DNA of 64,000 bases from Novosphingobium sp. FSW06-99 (GTDB lineage: Bacteria; Pseudomonadota; Alphaproteobacteria; Sphingomonadales; Sphingomonadaceae). A model generated the notes under the pieces. The model saw nothing but the letters and a program-made list of their open reading frames with translations. It ran no database searches and had not been told where the DNA came from. Shown piece by piece: positions 44,604 to 54,479 of this stretch. The translations under genes were made by a program, and so were the position numbers. Every line of letters begins with the position of its first letter. The first letter of the stretch is position 1. Location: assembly GCF_001519065.1 (NCBI RefSeq), contig NZ_KQ954257.1:62001-126000 (forward strand), written 5' to 3'.

Positions 44604-45751
44604 TTGCGGCCAATCAGTTCTTTCATGATTTCATTGGTGCCGCCAAAAATGCGCGTGACGCGCGCGCCGCGCCAGGCACGGGCAATCGCATATTCGTTCA
44701 TATAGCCCGCGCCGCCGTGCAGTTGCAGGCACTTGTCCATCACTTCCCATTGCAGTTCGGTGTGCCACAGCTTGGCCGCCGCGCCTTCCTCCGGGGTCAG
44801 TTCGCGCTTCAGATGCCGCGCCAGCGCCCAGTCCAGATGGGCCCAGCCCACTTGCAGCTTGGCCTTGAGATCGGCGAGCGTGAAACGGGTGTTCTGAAAA
44901 TCAAGCACCGGCTTGCCGAACGCCTTGCGGTCGCGGGTAAAGGTGACGGTATCGTCGAACGCCCGCTGTGCCGAGGCCTGCGCGCTGACCGCGATCGACA
45001 GGCGTTCCTGCGGCAATTCGCTCATCAGATAGATGAAGCCCTTGCCCTCTTCGCCCAGGCAATTGGTGATCGGCACACGCACGTCGTTGAAGAACAGTTC
45101 CGACGTGTCGGCTTCGTCCTGGCCAATCTTGTCGAGATTTCGCCCGCGCTGGAACCCCTCGCGATTGGCTTCGACCAGCACGATCGACACGCCCTTCCAC
45201 GCGGGTTGCACTTCGGTGTCGGTCTTGCAGCAGACCAGGATCAGATCGGCATTCTGGCCATTGGTGATATAGGTCTTTGACCCGTTGATCACATAATGGT
45301 TCCCGTCCTTCTTGGCCGTCGTGCGCATGCCCTGAAGGTCGGAGCCGGTGCCCGGCTCAGTCATGGCAATCGCGGTGACCACTTCGCCAGACACCATCTT
45401 GGGCAGCCAGTGGCGCTTTTGCTCTTCGGAACCATACGTCACCAGATAGTTGACGACGATATCCGATTGCAGCGAAAAGCCGGTGGCGACACGCCCGTAA
45501 TAGGCACTTTCCTCATCGACGATCGCGTTATAGCCGAAATCAAGGCCAAGCCCGCCGTATTCCTCGGGCACCGTCGGGCACAGCATGCCCAGTTCCCCGG
45601 CTTTGGGCCAGATCGCCTTGGGCACGATCCCCTCTTCGGCCCATTTTGCGCCGTTGGGCTCGATTTCGTCTTGCAGGAAGCGGCGGACCGTGTGGCGAAA
45701 CGCCTCGTGGTCTTCGTTGTAGGCGGAACGGGGAATGAGATCGAGCGACAT
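44597..45751 (-). CDS. Acyl-CoA dehydrogenase
   Basis: FAD-dependent acyl-CoA dehydrogenase of 384 residues, the classical length. Signatures are IAMTEPGTGSDLQGMRT, YVINGSKTYITNGQNADL, QERLSIAVSAQAS, FGKPVLDFQNTRF, LQLHGGAGYMNEY and the C-terminal ARVTRIFGGTNEIMKELI, where Glu is the catalytic base candidate. It probably works in fatty-acid or branched-chain beta-oxidation. It is a single-gene unit preceded by a perfect 16-bp palindrome (45822-45837). Confidence 0.95.
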   Translation of the reverse strand: MSLDLIPRSAYNEDHEAFRHTVRRFLQDEIEPNGAKWAEEGIVPKAIWPKAGELGMLCPTVPEEYGGLGLDFGYNAIVDEESAYYGRVATGFSLQSDIVVNYLVTYGSEEQKRHWLPKMVSGEVVTAIAMTEPGTGSDLQGMRTTAKKDGNHYVINGSKTYITNGQNADLILVCCKTDTEVQPAWKGVSIVLVEANREGFQRGRNLDKIGQDEADTSELFFNDVRVPITNCLGEEGKGFIYLMSELPQERLSIAVSAQASAQRAFDDTVTFTRDRKAFGKPVLDFQNTRFTLADLKAKLQVGWAHLDWALARHLKRELTPEEGAAAKLWHTELQWEVMDKCLQLHGGAGYMNEYAIARAWRGARVTRIFGGTNEIMKELIGRKL

Positions 45752-45821
45752 GGGCAGGCTCTCCGGTTCTTGACATGTTTGCCCTTGGGTAAACCAGCCC
45801 GGAGAGTGCGGTCAATCAAAA

Positions 45822-45837
45822 TTAATCGATCGATTAA
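45822..45837. promoter_or_regulatory. Perfect 16-bp palindrome TTAATCGATCGATTAA
   Basis: A fully symmetric 16-mer lies 70 bp upstream of the acyl-CoA dehydrogenase start, directly next to TTGATTGACC on the leftward strand (a possible -35). The form suits a TetR-type repressor such as those controlling fatty-acid oxidation genes; the regulator is not in the window. Confidence 0.5.
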
Positions 45838-45858
45838 GGTACTGCCCGCAAAGACAGG

Positions 45859-46845
45859 TCAGATCTCGCCCCCGGTCAGCCGCTGGCAGATCAGATCGAG
45901 CTGGTCGAGCGTCTTGTAGCGGATCGTCACCGCCCCGGTGCGCGGATCGGCATCGGCGTTGATCGTCACTTTCAGCCCGAGGAATTCCTCAAGATGCGCC
46001 TGAACCGCAGCAATGTCGGCGGATTCGCCCGGCCCGCGTTCGGCACGCGCGCGGCGCGGACCGGGGCTGTCGGGGCGGCCAATTCGCTTGGCCAGCTTTT
46101 CCGCCTCGCGCACCGACAGGCCCTTGGCGATCACTTCGCGCGCAGCGGCGGCCGGGTCGGGCAGCGTGGCCAGCGCGCGCGCGTGGCCCATCGACAGTTC
46201 GTCGCGTTCGATCATGCCCAGCACGTCTTCAGGCAATCCGAGCAGCCGCATGATATTGGCGACATGGCTGCGCGACTTGTCGACGAAAGTGGCAATGTCC
46301 TGCTGGGTCAGTCCATCGCGCTCGGCCAGTTTTTGATAGGCACGCGCTTCTTCGACCGGGTTCAGATCTTCGCGCTGAAGGTTTTCGATCAGTGCCAGTG
46401 CGGTCACTTCGCGATCATCGAGTTGACGCACGATGGCGGGAATCTCGTGCACCCGCGCACGCTGCGACGCGCGCCAGCGGCGTTCGCCCGCGACCAGTTG
46501 ATAGCGGTTGCCGCCCAGCGGGCGCACCACCACCGGCTGAATCACCCCACGCGCCGCGATCGAGGCGGCGAGTTCGTTCAGCGCCGTTTCGTCGAAATGG
46601 CGGCGCGGCTGATCGGGGTGGGGCTCGATCTGCGACACCGGCAACAGCATCAGCCCGCCATCGGCGCGCCCGACAACAACGGTGGCTTCGCCTTGCGCGG
46701 CGGCCGCTTCGCCGGGCTGACGCACCACGGCTTCTTCGCGGCGGGTTTCGCCCAGTAAGGCGCCAAGCCCGCGACCGAGCGCAGCACGGCGCGGCGTCGG
46801 CACCTTTGCGGCGGTTTCGGTCGTGGTGGGCGCATCACCGCTCAT
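45859..46845 (-). CDS. parB: Chromosome partitioning protein ParB
   Basis: CTPase clamp that loads at parS and spreads to form the partition complex. It has 328 residues. The N-terminus has the ParA-stimulating LGRGLGALLGE. The CTP-binding box is in GVIQPVVVRPLGG and [12 protein letters not shown]. The HTH with ENLQREDLNPVEEARAY, GLTQQDIATFVDKSRSHVANIMRLL recognises parS. The C-terminal dimer domain follows a charged linker. Its ATG overlaps the parA stop by 4 nt. Confidence 0.97.
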   Translation of the reverse strand: MSGDAPTTTETAAKVPTPRRAALGRGLGALLGETRREEAVVRQPGEAAAAQGEATVVVGRADGGLMLLPVSQIEPHPDQPRRHFDETALNELAASIAARGVIQPVVVRPLGGNRYQLVAGERRWRASQRARVHEIPAIVRQLDDREVTALALIENLQREDLNPVEEARAYQKLAERDGLTQQDIATFVDKSRSHVANIMRLLGLPEDVLGMIERDELSMGHARALATLPDPAAAAREVIAKGLSVREAEKLAKRIGRPDSPGPRRARAERGPGESADIAAVQAHLEEFLGLKVTINADADPRTGAVTIRYKTLDQLDLICQRLTGGEI

Positions 46846-47618
46846 GCAGCTTTCCTCTGTTGGGGCAGGCGCGCAATGATTTCGCGCGCGAGTTTCATAT
46901 AGGCCTGCGACCCGGCACAGGCATGATCATAGATCAATGCCGGCAAGCCATGGCTGGGCGCTTCTGACAGGCGAACGTTGCGCGGGATCACCGCTTCGAA
47001 CACCAGTTCATTCAGGCATGAGCGCACATCATCGGACACCTGGTCGGTCAGGCGGTTGCGCCGGTCATACATCGTCAGCACGACCCCCAGAATCCCGAGA
47101 TCGGCATTGAAGCGTTCCTGCACCCGTTCGACCGTCTGCAACAACTGGCTCAACCCTTCGAGCGCGAAGAATTCGCATTGCAACGGCACCAGCAAAGTAT
47201 CGGCCGCCGTCAAGGCGTTGAGCGTCAGCAGGCCAAGCGAGGGCGGACAATCGATCAGACAAATATCATACCCTGCCTCATGCGCCAGCGCGCGGCGCAA
47301 CCGATCAGTGCGGTTATCGACACTGACCAGTTCGACTTCGGCACCCGACAGATCGACCGTAGCGGGCACCAGGTGCAAACCGGGGATGCGGGTCGGCATC
47401 GCGCATTCGCCCACCGGCGTCTGGTCGATGACCAGGTCATAGGACGAGCGTTCACGCTCGGCCGTGCCGATGCCCAGCCCGGTCGAGGCATTGCCCTGCG
47501 GATCAAGATCGATCAACAGCACTTTCGAACCCGTCGCGGCCAGGGCCGTGGCGACATTGATGGCGGTGGTGGTCTTGCCCACACCGCCCTTCTGATTGGC
47601 AATCGCAATCGTGATCAT
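46842..47618 (-). CDS. parA: Chromosome partitioning ATPase ParA
   Basis: Deviant Walker ATPase driving origin segregation with ParB. It has 258 residues from the ATG at 47618. The motif KGGVGKTTTA (residues 10-19, signature lysine included), the switch DLDPQGNASTGLG and Walker B IDCPPSLGLLTLNA are intact. It overlaps rsmG upstream and parB downstream by 4 nt each. A near-perfect parS lies 76 bp upstream of its start, inside rsmG. Confidence 0.97.
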   Translation of the reverse strand: MITIAIANQKGGVGKTTTAINVATALAATGSKVLLIDLDPQGNASTGLGIGTAERERSSYDLVIDQTPVGECAMPTRIPGLHLVPATVDLSGAEVELVSVDNRTDRLRRALAHEAGYDICLIDCPPSLGLLTLNALTAADTLLVPLQCEFFALEGLSQLLQTVERVQERFNADLGILGVVLTMYDRRNRLTDQVSDDVRSCLNELVFEAVIPRNVRLSEAPSHGLPALIYDHACAGSQAYMKLAREIIARLPQQRKAA

Positions 47619-48280
47619 GGTCGCGCGCCTCTTTGGTGTGGTGCGCCGAGCAAATGCCCGACCAGTACGCCGGCTGCCGAATCGGTCAGCGATTGTTCCA
47701 CGTGGAACGTGTGTCGCCACCCTTCGCCAAGCTCTTGCAGTTCATGCCGGGCCTTGGCCCCTTTCGGCAACAACCAAAGTGTCTGCGGTGTGGAAAAACG
47801 TGCGGATAGTTCCAGCAAGCGCGCGAGTGGTGCAAAGGCGCGCGCGGATATCACCGCATGGGCACGCGATGGCAGATCCTCTACCCGCGCGAGGACTACG
47901 TCCACGCGCGGCAAGCCCAGCGTGGCAGCCGCGCGCGCCAGCCATTCGGTGCGCAAACGCCGCGAATCGACCAGCGTGACCGGTCTTTCAGGTTGCAACG
48001 CGGCGACGACCAGACCCGGAAAGCCCGCTCCCGTGCCCAGATCGAGCCAGGTCCCCACTCCCGATGTTTCACGTGAAACATGCAGGAGCTGCGCGCTGTC
48101 GACGATATGGCGTTGCCAGACATGCTCCAGGCTGGCGCGCGACACCAGATTTTGCTGCCTGTTTTCCACGACCAACAACGCCGCCAGCCTCTCAAGCCGG
48201 TCCATCGCCGCCGCATCGACACCCAGGATATCGCGCAACCAATCCTGTGCGCCCTGCTCGCTGTCGATCACCCTACTCAC
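47615..48280 (-). CDS. rsmG: 16S rRNA (guanine-527-N7)-methyltransferase
   Basis: SAM-dependent methyltransferase (GidB) acting on G527 of 16S rRNA. It has 221 residues from a GTG at 48280 that overlaps the mnmG stop (GTGA). Motifs are [19 protein letters not shown], the SAM loop [14 protein letters not shown], and [11 protein letters not shown]. Two parS sites are embedded in its coding sequence, so codons such as those of HVSRETS and FHVEQ also serve segregation. It sits in the order mnmG-rsmG-parA-parB. Confidence 0.96.
   Translation of the reverse strand: MSRVIDSEQGAQDWLRDILGVDAAAMDRLERLAALLVVENRQQNLVSRASLEHVWQRHIVDSAQLLHVSRETSGVGTWLDLGTGAGFPGLVVAALQPERPVTLVDSRRLRTEWLARAAATLGLPRVDVVLARVEDLPSRAHAVISARAFAPLARLLELSARFSTPQTLWLLPKGAKARHELQELGEGWRHTFHVEQSLTDSAAGVLVGHLLGAPHQRGARP
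47694..47709. promoter_or_regulatory. parS site 1 (15/16)
   Basis: TGTTCCACGTGGAACG matches the symmetric parS core with only the last base off (G for A). It lies inside rsmG, 76 bp upstream of parA. It is a ParB-binding nucleation site by sequence. Confidence 0.88.
48065..48080. promoter_or_regulatory. parS site 2 (perfect)
   Basis: TGTTTCACGTGAAACA is identical to the canonical bacterial parS consensus, a perfect 16-bp palindrome. It lies within the rsmG coding sequence. Confidence 0.95.
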
Positions 48281-50121
48281 GCCGCATGACGCCGCGCATG
48301 GACGAGCAGGCTGGCCAACGCCGCCGGGGTGATCCCGGTAACACGTCCTGCCGCCGCCAGTGTCTCGGGCCGCGCCGAACTCAACCGTTCAACCATTTCA
48401 CGTGACAACCCCGGCACCTCGGCAAACGGAAACGCGTCGCCCAGCTTGACGCCATCGCTCGCGCGCAAGTCGCGCAGTTCGGCGTCCTGGCGGGCGAGAT
48501 AGGGGGCATAACCGGCGTCTTCCTCGATCTCTTCGGCCAGCAACGGCTCGATCGGCTGATCCCCCAACCATGGCGCAAGATCGGCCAAGGTCACTTCGGG
48601 AAAGCGCAGCCATTCCTCCAGCGTGCGGCGAACACCATCCGCACGGATCGCCAGACCTGCCCCCGCCAGGGCGTTAGCGGAGACTTCGCTCGCGAGCGAC
48701 GCATCGATCCGCGCGCGTTCGGCCTCGCGCAGCGCGAACCATTCGCTGCGCTCTGGTCCGACGCATCCGACGCCGAGTGCCAGTGGCGTCAACCGGCTGC
48801 TGGCGTTGTTTGCACGCAGACGCAAACGGTATTCGGCGCGGGCGGTGAGCATGCGATAGGGCTCGCTGACACCGTGCAGCGTCAGATCGTCGATCATCAC
48901 CGCCATATAACTGTTGGCCCGATCGAGCGCGGGTGCCGCGCGACCTAGCACTGCGCAAGCCGCATGCAACCCCGCAACCAGACCTTGCGCCGCCGCCTCT
49001 TCATACCCTGTTGTGCCGTTGATCTGCCCGGCGAAATAGAGCCCCGGAATAGCCTTGACCTCCAGACTCCTGCGCAAGGCCCGTGGATCGATGTGATCGT
49101 ATTCCACCGCATAGCCGGGCACGGTCACTTCAACGGCTTCCAGCCCTTCGATGCTGCGCATCATGGCAATCTGAATATCGGTCGGCAGCGACGTCGACAC
49201 CCCGTTGGGATAGACCGTGGCGTCGTCCAGACCTTCGGGTTCGAGAAAGATCTGGTGCCCGTCGCGATCGCCGAACCGGTGGATCTTGTCCTCGATCGAC
49301 GGGCAATAGCGCGGGCCCTGCGCCTCGATCGCACCGGTAAACATTGGCGAGCGATCGAGCCCGCTGCGGATGATATCGTGCGTGCGCGCATTGGTTCGCG
49401 CAATCGCGCAAAACACCTGGGGCAACGGTCGCCCGGTGGTCAGCGGTGACATCGTCCAGGGTTCGGCATCGCTCGGCTGTTCGGGCAGACGCGCCCAATC
49501 GATCGTCCGCCCGTCGAGCCGTGGCGGCGTGCCCGTCTTGAGCCGCGCCATCGGCAAGGCCGCCGCGCGCAACTGCTCGGCCAGGCGATGCGCAGCGCGC
49601 TCACCAATGCGGCCACCCACCATGCGTTCTTCACCACGATAGAGCCGTCCACCCAGAAACGTGCCCGTGCACAACACCACAGCCGGGGCCTCAAGTGCGG
49701 TTCCGTCCGCAAGGTCGACGCCCGCGACGCGTTCGCCCGCGATCCGCAGTCCTGCCGCCTCACCGCCAATGACGGTCAGATTTGGTTGTTCGCCAATCGC
49801 CTTGGCCACCGCAGCGCGAAAGCGCCGTCGATCGGCCTGCACCCGCGGGCCCTGCACCGCGCTGCCTTTTGACCGGTTGAGCATGCGATAATGGATCGCG
49901 CCCGCGTCGGCGGCGCGTGCGATGATCCCATCAAAGGCATCGACTTCGCGCACCAGGTGGCCTTTGCCCAATCCGCCGATCGCCGGGTTGCAGCTCATCG
50001 CGCCGATCGTGTCCACATCGAACGAGACCAGTGCTGTGCGCGCGCCCATGCGTGCCGCAACTGCGGCGGCCTCGACGCCGGCATGACCGCCGCCAACCAC
50101 GATGACATCGAACTGGTGCAT
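48277..50121 (-). CDS. mnmG: tRNA uridine-5-carboxymethylaminomethyl modification enzyme MnmG
   Basis: FAD/NADH-dependent partner of MnmE (GidA) that installs cmnm5U34 on tRNAs. It has 614 residues from the ATG at 50121. The FAD motif [15 protein letters not shown] is at residues 5-19. [19 protein letters not shown], the [13 protein letters not shown] segment, and the late [19 protein letters not shown] and [15 protein letters not shown] follow. The C-terminal helical domain binds tRNA and MnmE. It overlaps rsmG by 4 nt and lies 61 bp after mnmE, with a parS in the gap. Confidence 0.97.
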   Translation of the reverse strand: MHQFDVIVVGGGHAGVEAAAVAARMGARTALVSFDVDTIGAMSCNPAIGGLGKGHLVREVDAFDGIIARAADAGAIHYRMLNRSKGSAVQGPRVQADRRRFRAAVAKAIGEQPNLTVIGGEAAGLRIAGERVAGVDLADGTALEAPAVVLCTGTFLGGRLYRGEERMVGGRIGERAAHRLAEQLRAAALPMARLKTGTPPRLDGRTIDWARLPEQPSDAEPWTMSPLTTGRPLPQVFCAIARTNARTHDIIRSGLDRSPMFTGAIEAQGPRYCPSIEDKIHRFGDRDGHQIFLEPEGLDDATVYPNGVSTSLPTDIQIAMMRSIEGLEAVEVTVPGYAVEYDHIDPRALRRSLEVKAIPGLYFAGQINGTTGYEEAAAQGLVAGLHAACAVLGRAAPALDRANSYMAVMIDDLTLHGVSEPYRMLTARAEYRLRLRANNASSRLTPLALGVGCVGPERSEWFALREAERARIDASLASEVSANALAGAGLAIRADGVRRTLEEWLRFPEVTLADLAPWLGDQPIEPLLAEEIEEDAGYAPYLARQDAELRDLRASDGVKLGDAFPFAEVPGLSREMVERLSSARPETLAAAGRVTGITPAALASLLVHARRHAA

Positions 50122-50166
50122 GACCCCCGCGTTAACGGATTCGCACGCCCAGGTCAAAACCCGCCG

Positions 50167-50182
50167 TGTTCCACGTGGAACA
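50167..50182. promoter_or_regulatory. parS site 3 (perfect palindrome)
   Basis: TGTTCCACGTGGAACA is a perfect 16-bp palindrome of the C/G variant of parS. It fills the gap immediately after the mnmE stop codon (50183) and before mnmG. Confidence 0.93.
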
Positions 50183-51481
50183 TCACTTGCCGATGCAGAA
50201 CCGACCGAACAGCGCGTCAAGCATCGCCTCGGTATCCGCGCGCCCGATCAGCGCGTCGAGCCCGCGCCGCGCCAGTCGCAAGCACTCCGCAACCAGCAAG
50301 GGATCGCGCTCAAGCGCTGCATCACCCAGCGCACGGCGAACCATGTCCAGGCAATCTGCCTGGCGCCGGTTGAGCGCCGCCATCCCCGGCAAGGGCATCG
50401 CCGCACGCGCCGTCGCCATCAAACCCTCGCGCAGGGCAGCCAATCCCTCACCACTGCGCGCCGATACCCGCCATGCGAGCGAACTCTTCGCCTCGCCATC
50501 GGCACGATCGCATTGCGCCGCAACTTCCCATAGCGGCCGGTCGGTCGGCCCTGCCCCTTCAGGCCCGAGCCATAGCACCAGATCGGCGCGTTCCGCCTCG
50601 GCATGCGCTCGGGCGATGCCGATCGCCTCGATCTCGCCTGCCCCTTCATCGCGCAAGCCAGCGGTGTCGACAAAGCTGAACGGCACCCCGCCCAGTGCCA
50701 CACCCGCCACCAGCACATCGCGGGTGGTTCCCGGCTCAGCCGAAATGATTGCCGCCTCGCTTTCCACCAGCGCGTTGAACAGGGTTGATTTTCCCGCGTT
50801 CGGCGGCCCGGCCAGCACCACGCGAAACCCTTCGCGCAAGGGCTCTGCGCGTGGCCGATCGAGCCATTGGCCCAGATCATCCGCCAGGGCATGACACGCC
50901 GCAACCAATCCGGACGGCAGTCCCTGCCCCTCGCCCTCGACATCGCCTTCATCAGCAAAATCGAGCGATGCTTCCAGTCGCGCTGAAAGCCCCAGCAGGC
51001 GCGTGCGCCAATCCTCCGCGGCACGTGACAACGCACCGCCCGCCATCGCCTGCGCACCGCGGCGCTGCAATTCGGTCTCGGCGGACAGCAAATCGGCCAG
51101 TCCTTCGACTTGCGCAAGATCGAGCCGACCGTTGGCAAAAGCCCGGCGGGTAAATTCGCCCGGCTCGGCCAGCCGCAAGCCCAACCCGGTCAGCGCGGCC
51201 TCGACTGCGCGCGCCACGGCCCTGCCGCCGTGGAGATGAAATTCGGCGCAGTCCTCGCCGGTGGCACTGCGCGGCGCGGGAAACCACAGCACCAGCGCCT
51301 GGTCGAGTTCCGCACCGTCACGCGGATCGATCAACCGCCGCAAGCTGGCGCGGCGCGGCGCGGGTATCGCACCCGCCACCTGCTGCACCGCCGCACGCGC
51401 CGCCGGTCCACTGATCCGCATTACACCCAGCGCTGCCGGCAATTGGCCGGACCCCAGCGCAAAAATCGTCTCAACGGTCAT
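50183..51481 (-). CDS. mnmE: tRNA modification GTPase MnmE
   Basis: GTPase partner of MnmG (TrmE). It has 432 residues. The N-terminal formyl-THF-binding domain has [20 protein letters not shown] and the [15 protein letters not shown] helix. The inserted G domain has P-loop GPPNAGKS (225-232), TTRDV and [14 protein letters not shown]. The C-terminal end CIGK carries the conserved catalytic cysteine. Its ATG overlaps the DUF6489 stop by 4 nt. Confidence 0.97.
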   Translation of the reverse strand: MTVETIFALGSGQLPAALGVMRISGPAARAAVQQVAGAIPAPRRASLRRLIDPRDGAELDQALVLWFPAPRSATGEDCAEFHLHGGRAVARAVEAALTGLGLRLAEPGEFTRRAFANGRLDLAQVEGLADLLSAETELQRRGAQAMAGGALSRAAEDWRTRLLGLSARLEASLDFADEGDVEGEGQGLPSGLVAACHALADDLGQWLDRPRAEPLREGFRVVLAGPPNAGKSTLFNALVESEAAIISAEPGTTRDVLVAGVALGGVPFSFVDTAGLRDEGAGEIEAIGIARAHAEAERADLVLWLGPEGAGPTDRPLWEVAAQCDRADGEAKSSLAWRVSARSGEGLAALREGLMATARAAMPLPGMAALNRRQADCLDMVRRALGDAALERDPLLVAECLRLARRGLDALIGRADTEAMLDALFGRFCIGK

Positions 51482-51747
51482 TCAGGACCTTTCGCCTTGC
51501 CCGTCTTGAACCCGGCCATCGCCGCACCCGCACCTTGCTCCATCAAATTCTGGAACATTTTCAATCCGATTTCACCCATCGGCGCAAGCTGGCGGACATA
51601 GCCGTTCAACTGTTCGAGCGAACTTTCGCCCTTCATCGCCTTGACCACCGCTTCGACATAGGCCGCATTGGCAGTGGACACATCGGGCAGACCGAGAAAC
51701 CGGCGCGCCTCTTCCGGCGAGCATTCAACCTCGACATTCACTTTCAT
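51478..51747 (-). CDS. DUF6489 family protein
   Basis: A small 89-residue soluble protein starting MKVNVEVECSPEEARRFLG from the ATG at 51747. The family shares the PEEARRFLGLPDV start and a helical body with VEAVVKAMKG and LAPMGEIGLKMFQNLM. It is found in sphingomonads and other alphaproteobacteria; function unknown. It is first in the leftward DUF6489-mnmE-mnmG-rsmG-parA-parB run and overlaps mnmE by 4 nt. The Gly/Ala-rich C-terminus (EQGAGAAMAGFKTGKAKG) is flexible. Confidence 0.8.
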   Translation of the reverse strand: MKVNVEVECSPEEARRFLGLPDVSTANAAYVEAVVKAMKGESSLEQLNGYVRQLAPMGEIGLKMFQNLMEQGAGAAMAGFKTGKAKGPE

Positions 51748-51865
51748 CGCACATCCTCCCCGCAGCCAGGCCACGATCGCCCAAACTGTCATGCCTGCTT
51801 GGCAAAGTCCACGCCGGGCGCCAATCTGGTGTTCGACCAACCCCGGTTCTGAAAGGTTCAACCGC

Positions 51866-52561
51866 ATGGGACATTCCATCACGATCACCGCCACGGGCGG
51901 CGCCGGCGAAATACCGGCCTATGTCGCGCAACCTGCCGCCCCGGCCAAAGCCGCGATCATTGTCATCCCCGAAATCTTCGGATTGAACGCAGGCATCCGC
52001 CACAAAGTCGATGACTGGGCCGCGCTGGGCTATCTGGCGATTGCGCCCGACATCTTCTGGCGCTTTGCCCCGGGTGTCGAACTCGATCCCGATGTGCCCG
52101 AACAGTTGCAGGAAGCGTTCGGCTATTTTCAGCAATACGACGCCGATCTGGGCGTGGAGGATATTCGCTCCGCGCTCACCTGGACTTCGGCACAGGGCAT
52201 TGCCAGGACCGGGCTGGTCGGTTTCTGCCTGGGCGGTCGCCTGGCTTATATGGCGGCCACGCGCACCACGGTCGATGCTGCCGTCGGTTATTACGGAGTG
52301 ATGATCGACACCATGCTCGACGAAGCGGCCAACATCACCCATCCGCTGGCGCTGCACATCCCCACCGCCGACCATTTCGTCAGTCCCGAGGCCCAGGCGG
52401 CGATTCACACCGGGCTCGATCCCCTGCCGCTGGTCACCTTGTGGGATTACGAAGGGCTCGATCACGGGTTTGCCGCCGATGCAGGCAACCGCCGCGATGA
52501 CACCGCCGCAAAACTGGCCGATCAGCGTACCCGGGATTTCTTTGCGGCAAATCTGGGATAG
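51866..52561 (+). CDS. Dienelactone hydrolase family protein
   Basis: Alpha/beta-hydrolase of 231 residues with the dienelactone hydrolase catalytic set. The nucleophilic Cys is in GFCLGGRLAYMAA, the acid/shield glutamate in IVIPEIFGLN, and the His in YEGLDHGFAADAG. The family opens lactone rings such as carboxymethylenebutenolide, but many members have other substrates. The start is the ATG at 51866, with GAAAGG upstream. It is divergent from the DUF6489-mnmE operon and followed by an NTF2-like gene. Confidence 0.92.
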   Translation: MGHSITITATGGAGEIPAYVAQPAAPAKAAIIVIPEIFGLNAGIRHKVDDWAALGYLAIAPDIFWRFAPGVELDPDVPEQLQEAFGYFQQYDADLGVEDIRSALTWTSAQGIARTGLVGFCLGGRLAYMAATRTTVDAAVGYYGVMIDTMLDEAANITHPLALHIPTADHFVSPEAQAAIHTGLDPLPLVTLWDYEGLDHGFAADAGNRRDDTAAKLADQRTRDFFAANLG

Positions 52562-52636
52562 GCGACACCGGGCTTGCGGCATATCAATGTGGCAGGCCCG
52601 GAACACCCGCATGCAACCGGGCAAAGGAGAACACCC

Positions 52637-53023
52637 ATGCAACTCGGCCTTGCCGCCTGGCACCGCTATATGCTCAGCAACGATCCGGCGCTGCTGGCGG
52701 ACCTGATCGCCGATGATGCGGTGTTTCATTCCCCGGTCGTGCACACCCCGCAGGCGGGCAAGGCGAAAGTGTTCGCCTATCTGACCGCGGCCGGAAAAGT
52801 GCTGGGCAACGACAGCTTTCGCTATGTGCGGGAACTGATCGACGGGCCCGAAGTGATGCTGGAATTCATCGTCGATATCGATGGTATCGCGATCAACGGG
52901 ATCGATCTTATCCGCTTTGATCTGGAAGGGCGGATTGTCGATTTCAAGGTGATGGTGCGGCCGCTCAAGGCGATCAACAAGGTGTGGGAACTGATGGCCG
53001 CACAACTCGAACGCCCGGTCTGA
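52637..53023 (+). CDS. NTF2-like (SnoaL-type) protein
   Basis: A 128-residue cone-fold protein from the ATG at 52637, with AAAGGAG upstream. Features: LAAWHRYMLSNDPALLADLI, DDAVFHSPVVHTPQAGK, and the sheet region EVMLEFIVDIDGIAINGIDLI. The NTF2 fold supports isomerases, hydrolases or binding proteins, so no activity is assigned. It follows the dienelactone hydrolase by 75 bp and is convergent with rho. Confidence 0.85.
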   Translation: MQLGLAAWHRYMLSNDPALLADLIADDAVFHSPVVHTPQAGKAKVFAYLTAAGKVLGNDSFRYVRELIDGPEVMLEFIVDIDGIAINGIDLIRFDLEGRIVDFKVMVRPLKAINKVWELMAAQLERPV

Positions 53024-53037
53024 ACCCTATTACAGTG

Positions 53038-53072
53038 CAGGACAGCAAAGGGTCGTACCCCTTGCTGTCCTG
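53038..53072. terminator. Bidirectional hairpin between NTF2-like gene and rho
   Basis: CAGGACAGCAA (53038-53048) pairs exactly with TTGCTGTCCTG (53062-53072), with GGG/CCC extending the stem around a short loop. It lies between the convergent NTF2-like and rho genes. There is no long T-tract in either direction, so its efficiency is uncertain. Confidence 0.65.
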
Positions 53073-53081
53073 TACAGACAA

Positions 53082-54338
53082 TTACTGGTTCATCGTCGCG
53101 AAGAAGTCTTCGTTGGTCTTGGAATCCTTCATCTTGTCGAGCAGGAATTCCATCGCATCGACGGTGCCCATCTGCATGAGAATCCGGCGCAGCACCCACA
53201 TCTTCGACAGTTGATCGCGCGGGACCAGCAGTTCTTCCTTGCGCGTGCCGCTCTTGCCCACGTCGAGCGCGGGGAAGATGCGCTTGTCCGCAACCTTGCG
53301 GTCGAGCACGATTTCCGAGTTGCCGGTGCCCTTGAACTCTTCGAAGATCACTTCGTCCATGCGGCTGCCGGTGTCGATCAGCGCAGTGGCGATGATCGAC
53401 AGCGACCCGCCTTCTTCGATGTTGCGCGCCGCGCCGAAGAACCGCTTGGGCCGTTGCAGCGCGTTGGCGTCGACACCGCCGGTCAGCACTTTGCCCGAAC
53501 TTGGCACCACGGTGTTGTAGGCCCGGCCAAGACGTGTGATCGAATCGAGCAGGATAACCACATCGCGCTTGTGCTCGACCAGGCGTTTGGCCTTTTCGAT
53601 GACCATTTCGGCCACCTGCACGTGGCGTGTGGCGGGTTCGTCAAAGGTAGAGGAGATCACCTCGCCTTTGACCGAGCGCTGCATATCGGTGACTTCCTCG
53701 GGGCGTTCGTCGATCAACAGCACGATCAGGAACACTTCGGGATGGTTGTCGGTGATGGCCTTGGCCATGTTCTGCAACAGCACGGTCTTGCCGGTACGCG
53801 GCGGCGCCACGATCAGCGCGCGCTGGCCCTTGCCCTGCGGGCTGACCAGGTCGATCACCCGCGCCGACTTGTCCTTGACCGTGGGATCAAGCGCGTCGAG
53901 CCGCAGCCGCTCATCGGGATAGAGCGGGGTCAGGTTGTCGAAATTGACGCGATGGCGCACCGCATCGGGATCGTCGAAGTTGACCTTGATCAGGCGCGTG
54001 ATCGCAAAATAGCGCTCGCCGTCCTTGGGTGCGCGAATTTCGCCTTCGACCGTATCGCCGGTGCGCAGGCCCCATTTGCGAACCTGGTTGGGCGAGACAT
54101 AAATGTCATCGGGCCCGGCCAGGTAGTTCGCTTCGGGGCTGCGCAGAAAACCGAAACCGTCGGACAGCACTTCGATCGTGCCGATCCCGAGAATCTCTTC
54201 GCCGTCCTCGGCCATTTCCTTGAGGATGGCGAACATCAGGTCCTGACGCCGCATCGTGCTGGCGCCTTCGACGCCAAGCTCTTCGGCCATCGCGACCAGC
54301 GCGGCAGGTGGAGTTTTCTTCAATTCTTTCAGATGCAT
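53082..54338 (-). CDS. rho: Transcription termination factor Rho
   Basis: Hexameric RNA helicase/ATPase terminating transcription. It has 418 residues, the standard length. The N-terminal helical part starts [20 protein letters not shown]. The cold-shock-like RNA-binding domain has [29 protein letters not shown] RNP motifs (about residues 58-82). The ATPase has P-loop APPRTGKT (178-185), Walker [14 protein letters not shown] and the Q-loop/R-loop KGTGNSE region. It lies leftward of hemJ and hemE in the origin-proximal cluster. Confidence 0.98.
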   Translation of the reverse strand: MHLKELKKTPPAALVAMAEELGVEGASTMRRQDLMFAILKEMAEDGEEILGIGTIEVLSDGFGFLRSPEANYLAGPDDIYVSPNQVRKWGLRTGDTVEGEIRAPKDGERYFAITRLIKVNFDDPDAVRHRVNFDNLTPLYPDERLRLDALDPTVKDKSARVIDLVSPQGKGQRALIVAPPRTGKTVLLQNMAKAITDNHPEVFLIVLLIDERPEEVTDMQRSVKGEVISSTFDEPATRHVQVAEMVIEKAKRLVEHKRDVVILLDSITRLGRAYNTVVPSSGKVLTGGVDANALQRPKRFFGAARNIEEGGSLSIIATALIDTGSRMDEVIFEEFKGTGNSEIVLDRKVADKRIFPALDVGKSGTRKEELLVPRDQLSKMWVLRRILMQMGTVDAMEFLLDKMKDSKTNEDFFATMNQ

Positions 54339-54479
54339 GGTCAGTTTCCAGCAAGGGAGTGCGCGCGCCGGACGGTCATTGGGCTTGGGGAAAGCAGACC
54401 GCGTGCGGGCCCGGGGGGCCCACCACAGGAAAATCCGGGTAGCCGTTTGCCCTTATCCCCGCGCCGGGCCGGCGTCAAC

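Noticed and set aside
45768..45796. CTTGAC promoter-like sequence on the + strand
   Set aside because: No rightward gene lies downstream (parB is leftward) and no proper -10 follows.
48394..48409. A further parS-like CACGTG site in mnmG
   Set aside because: Only about 11 of 16 bases match and the symmetry is broken.
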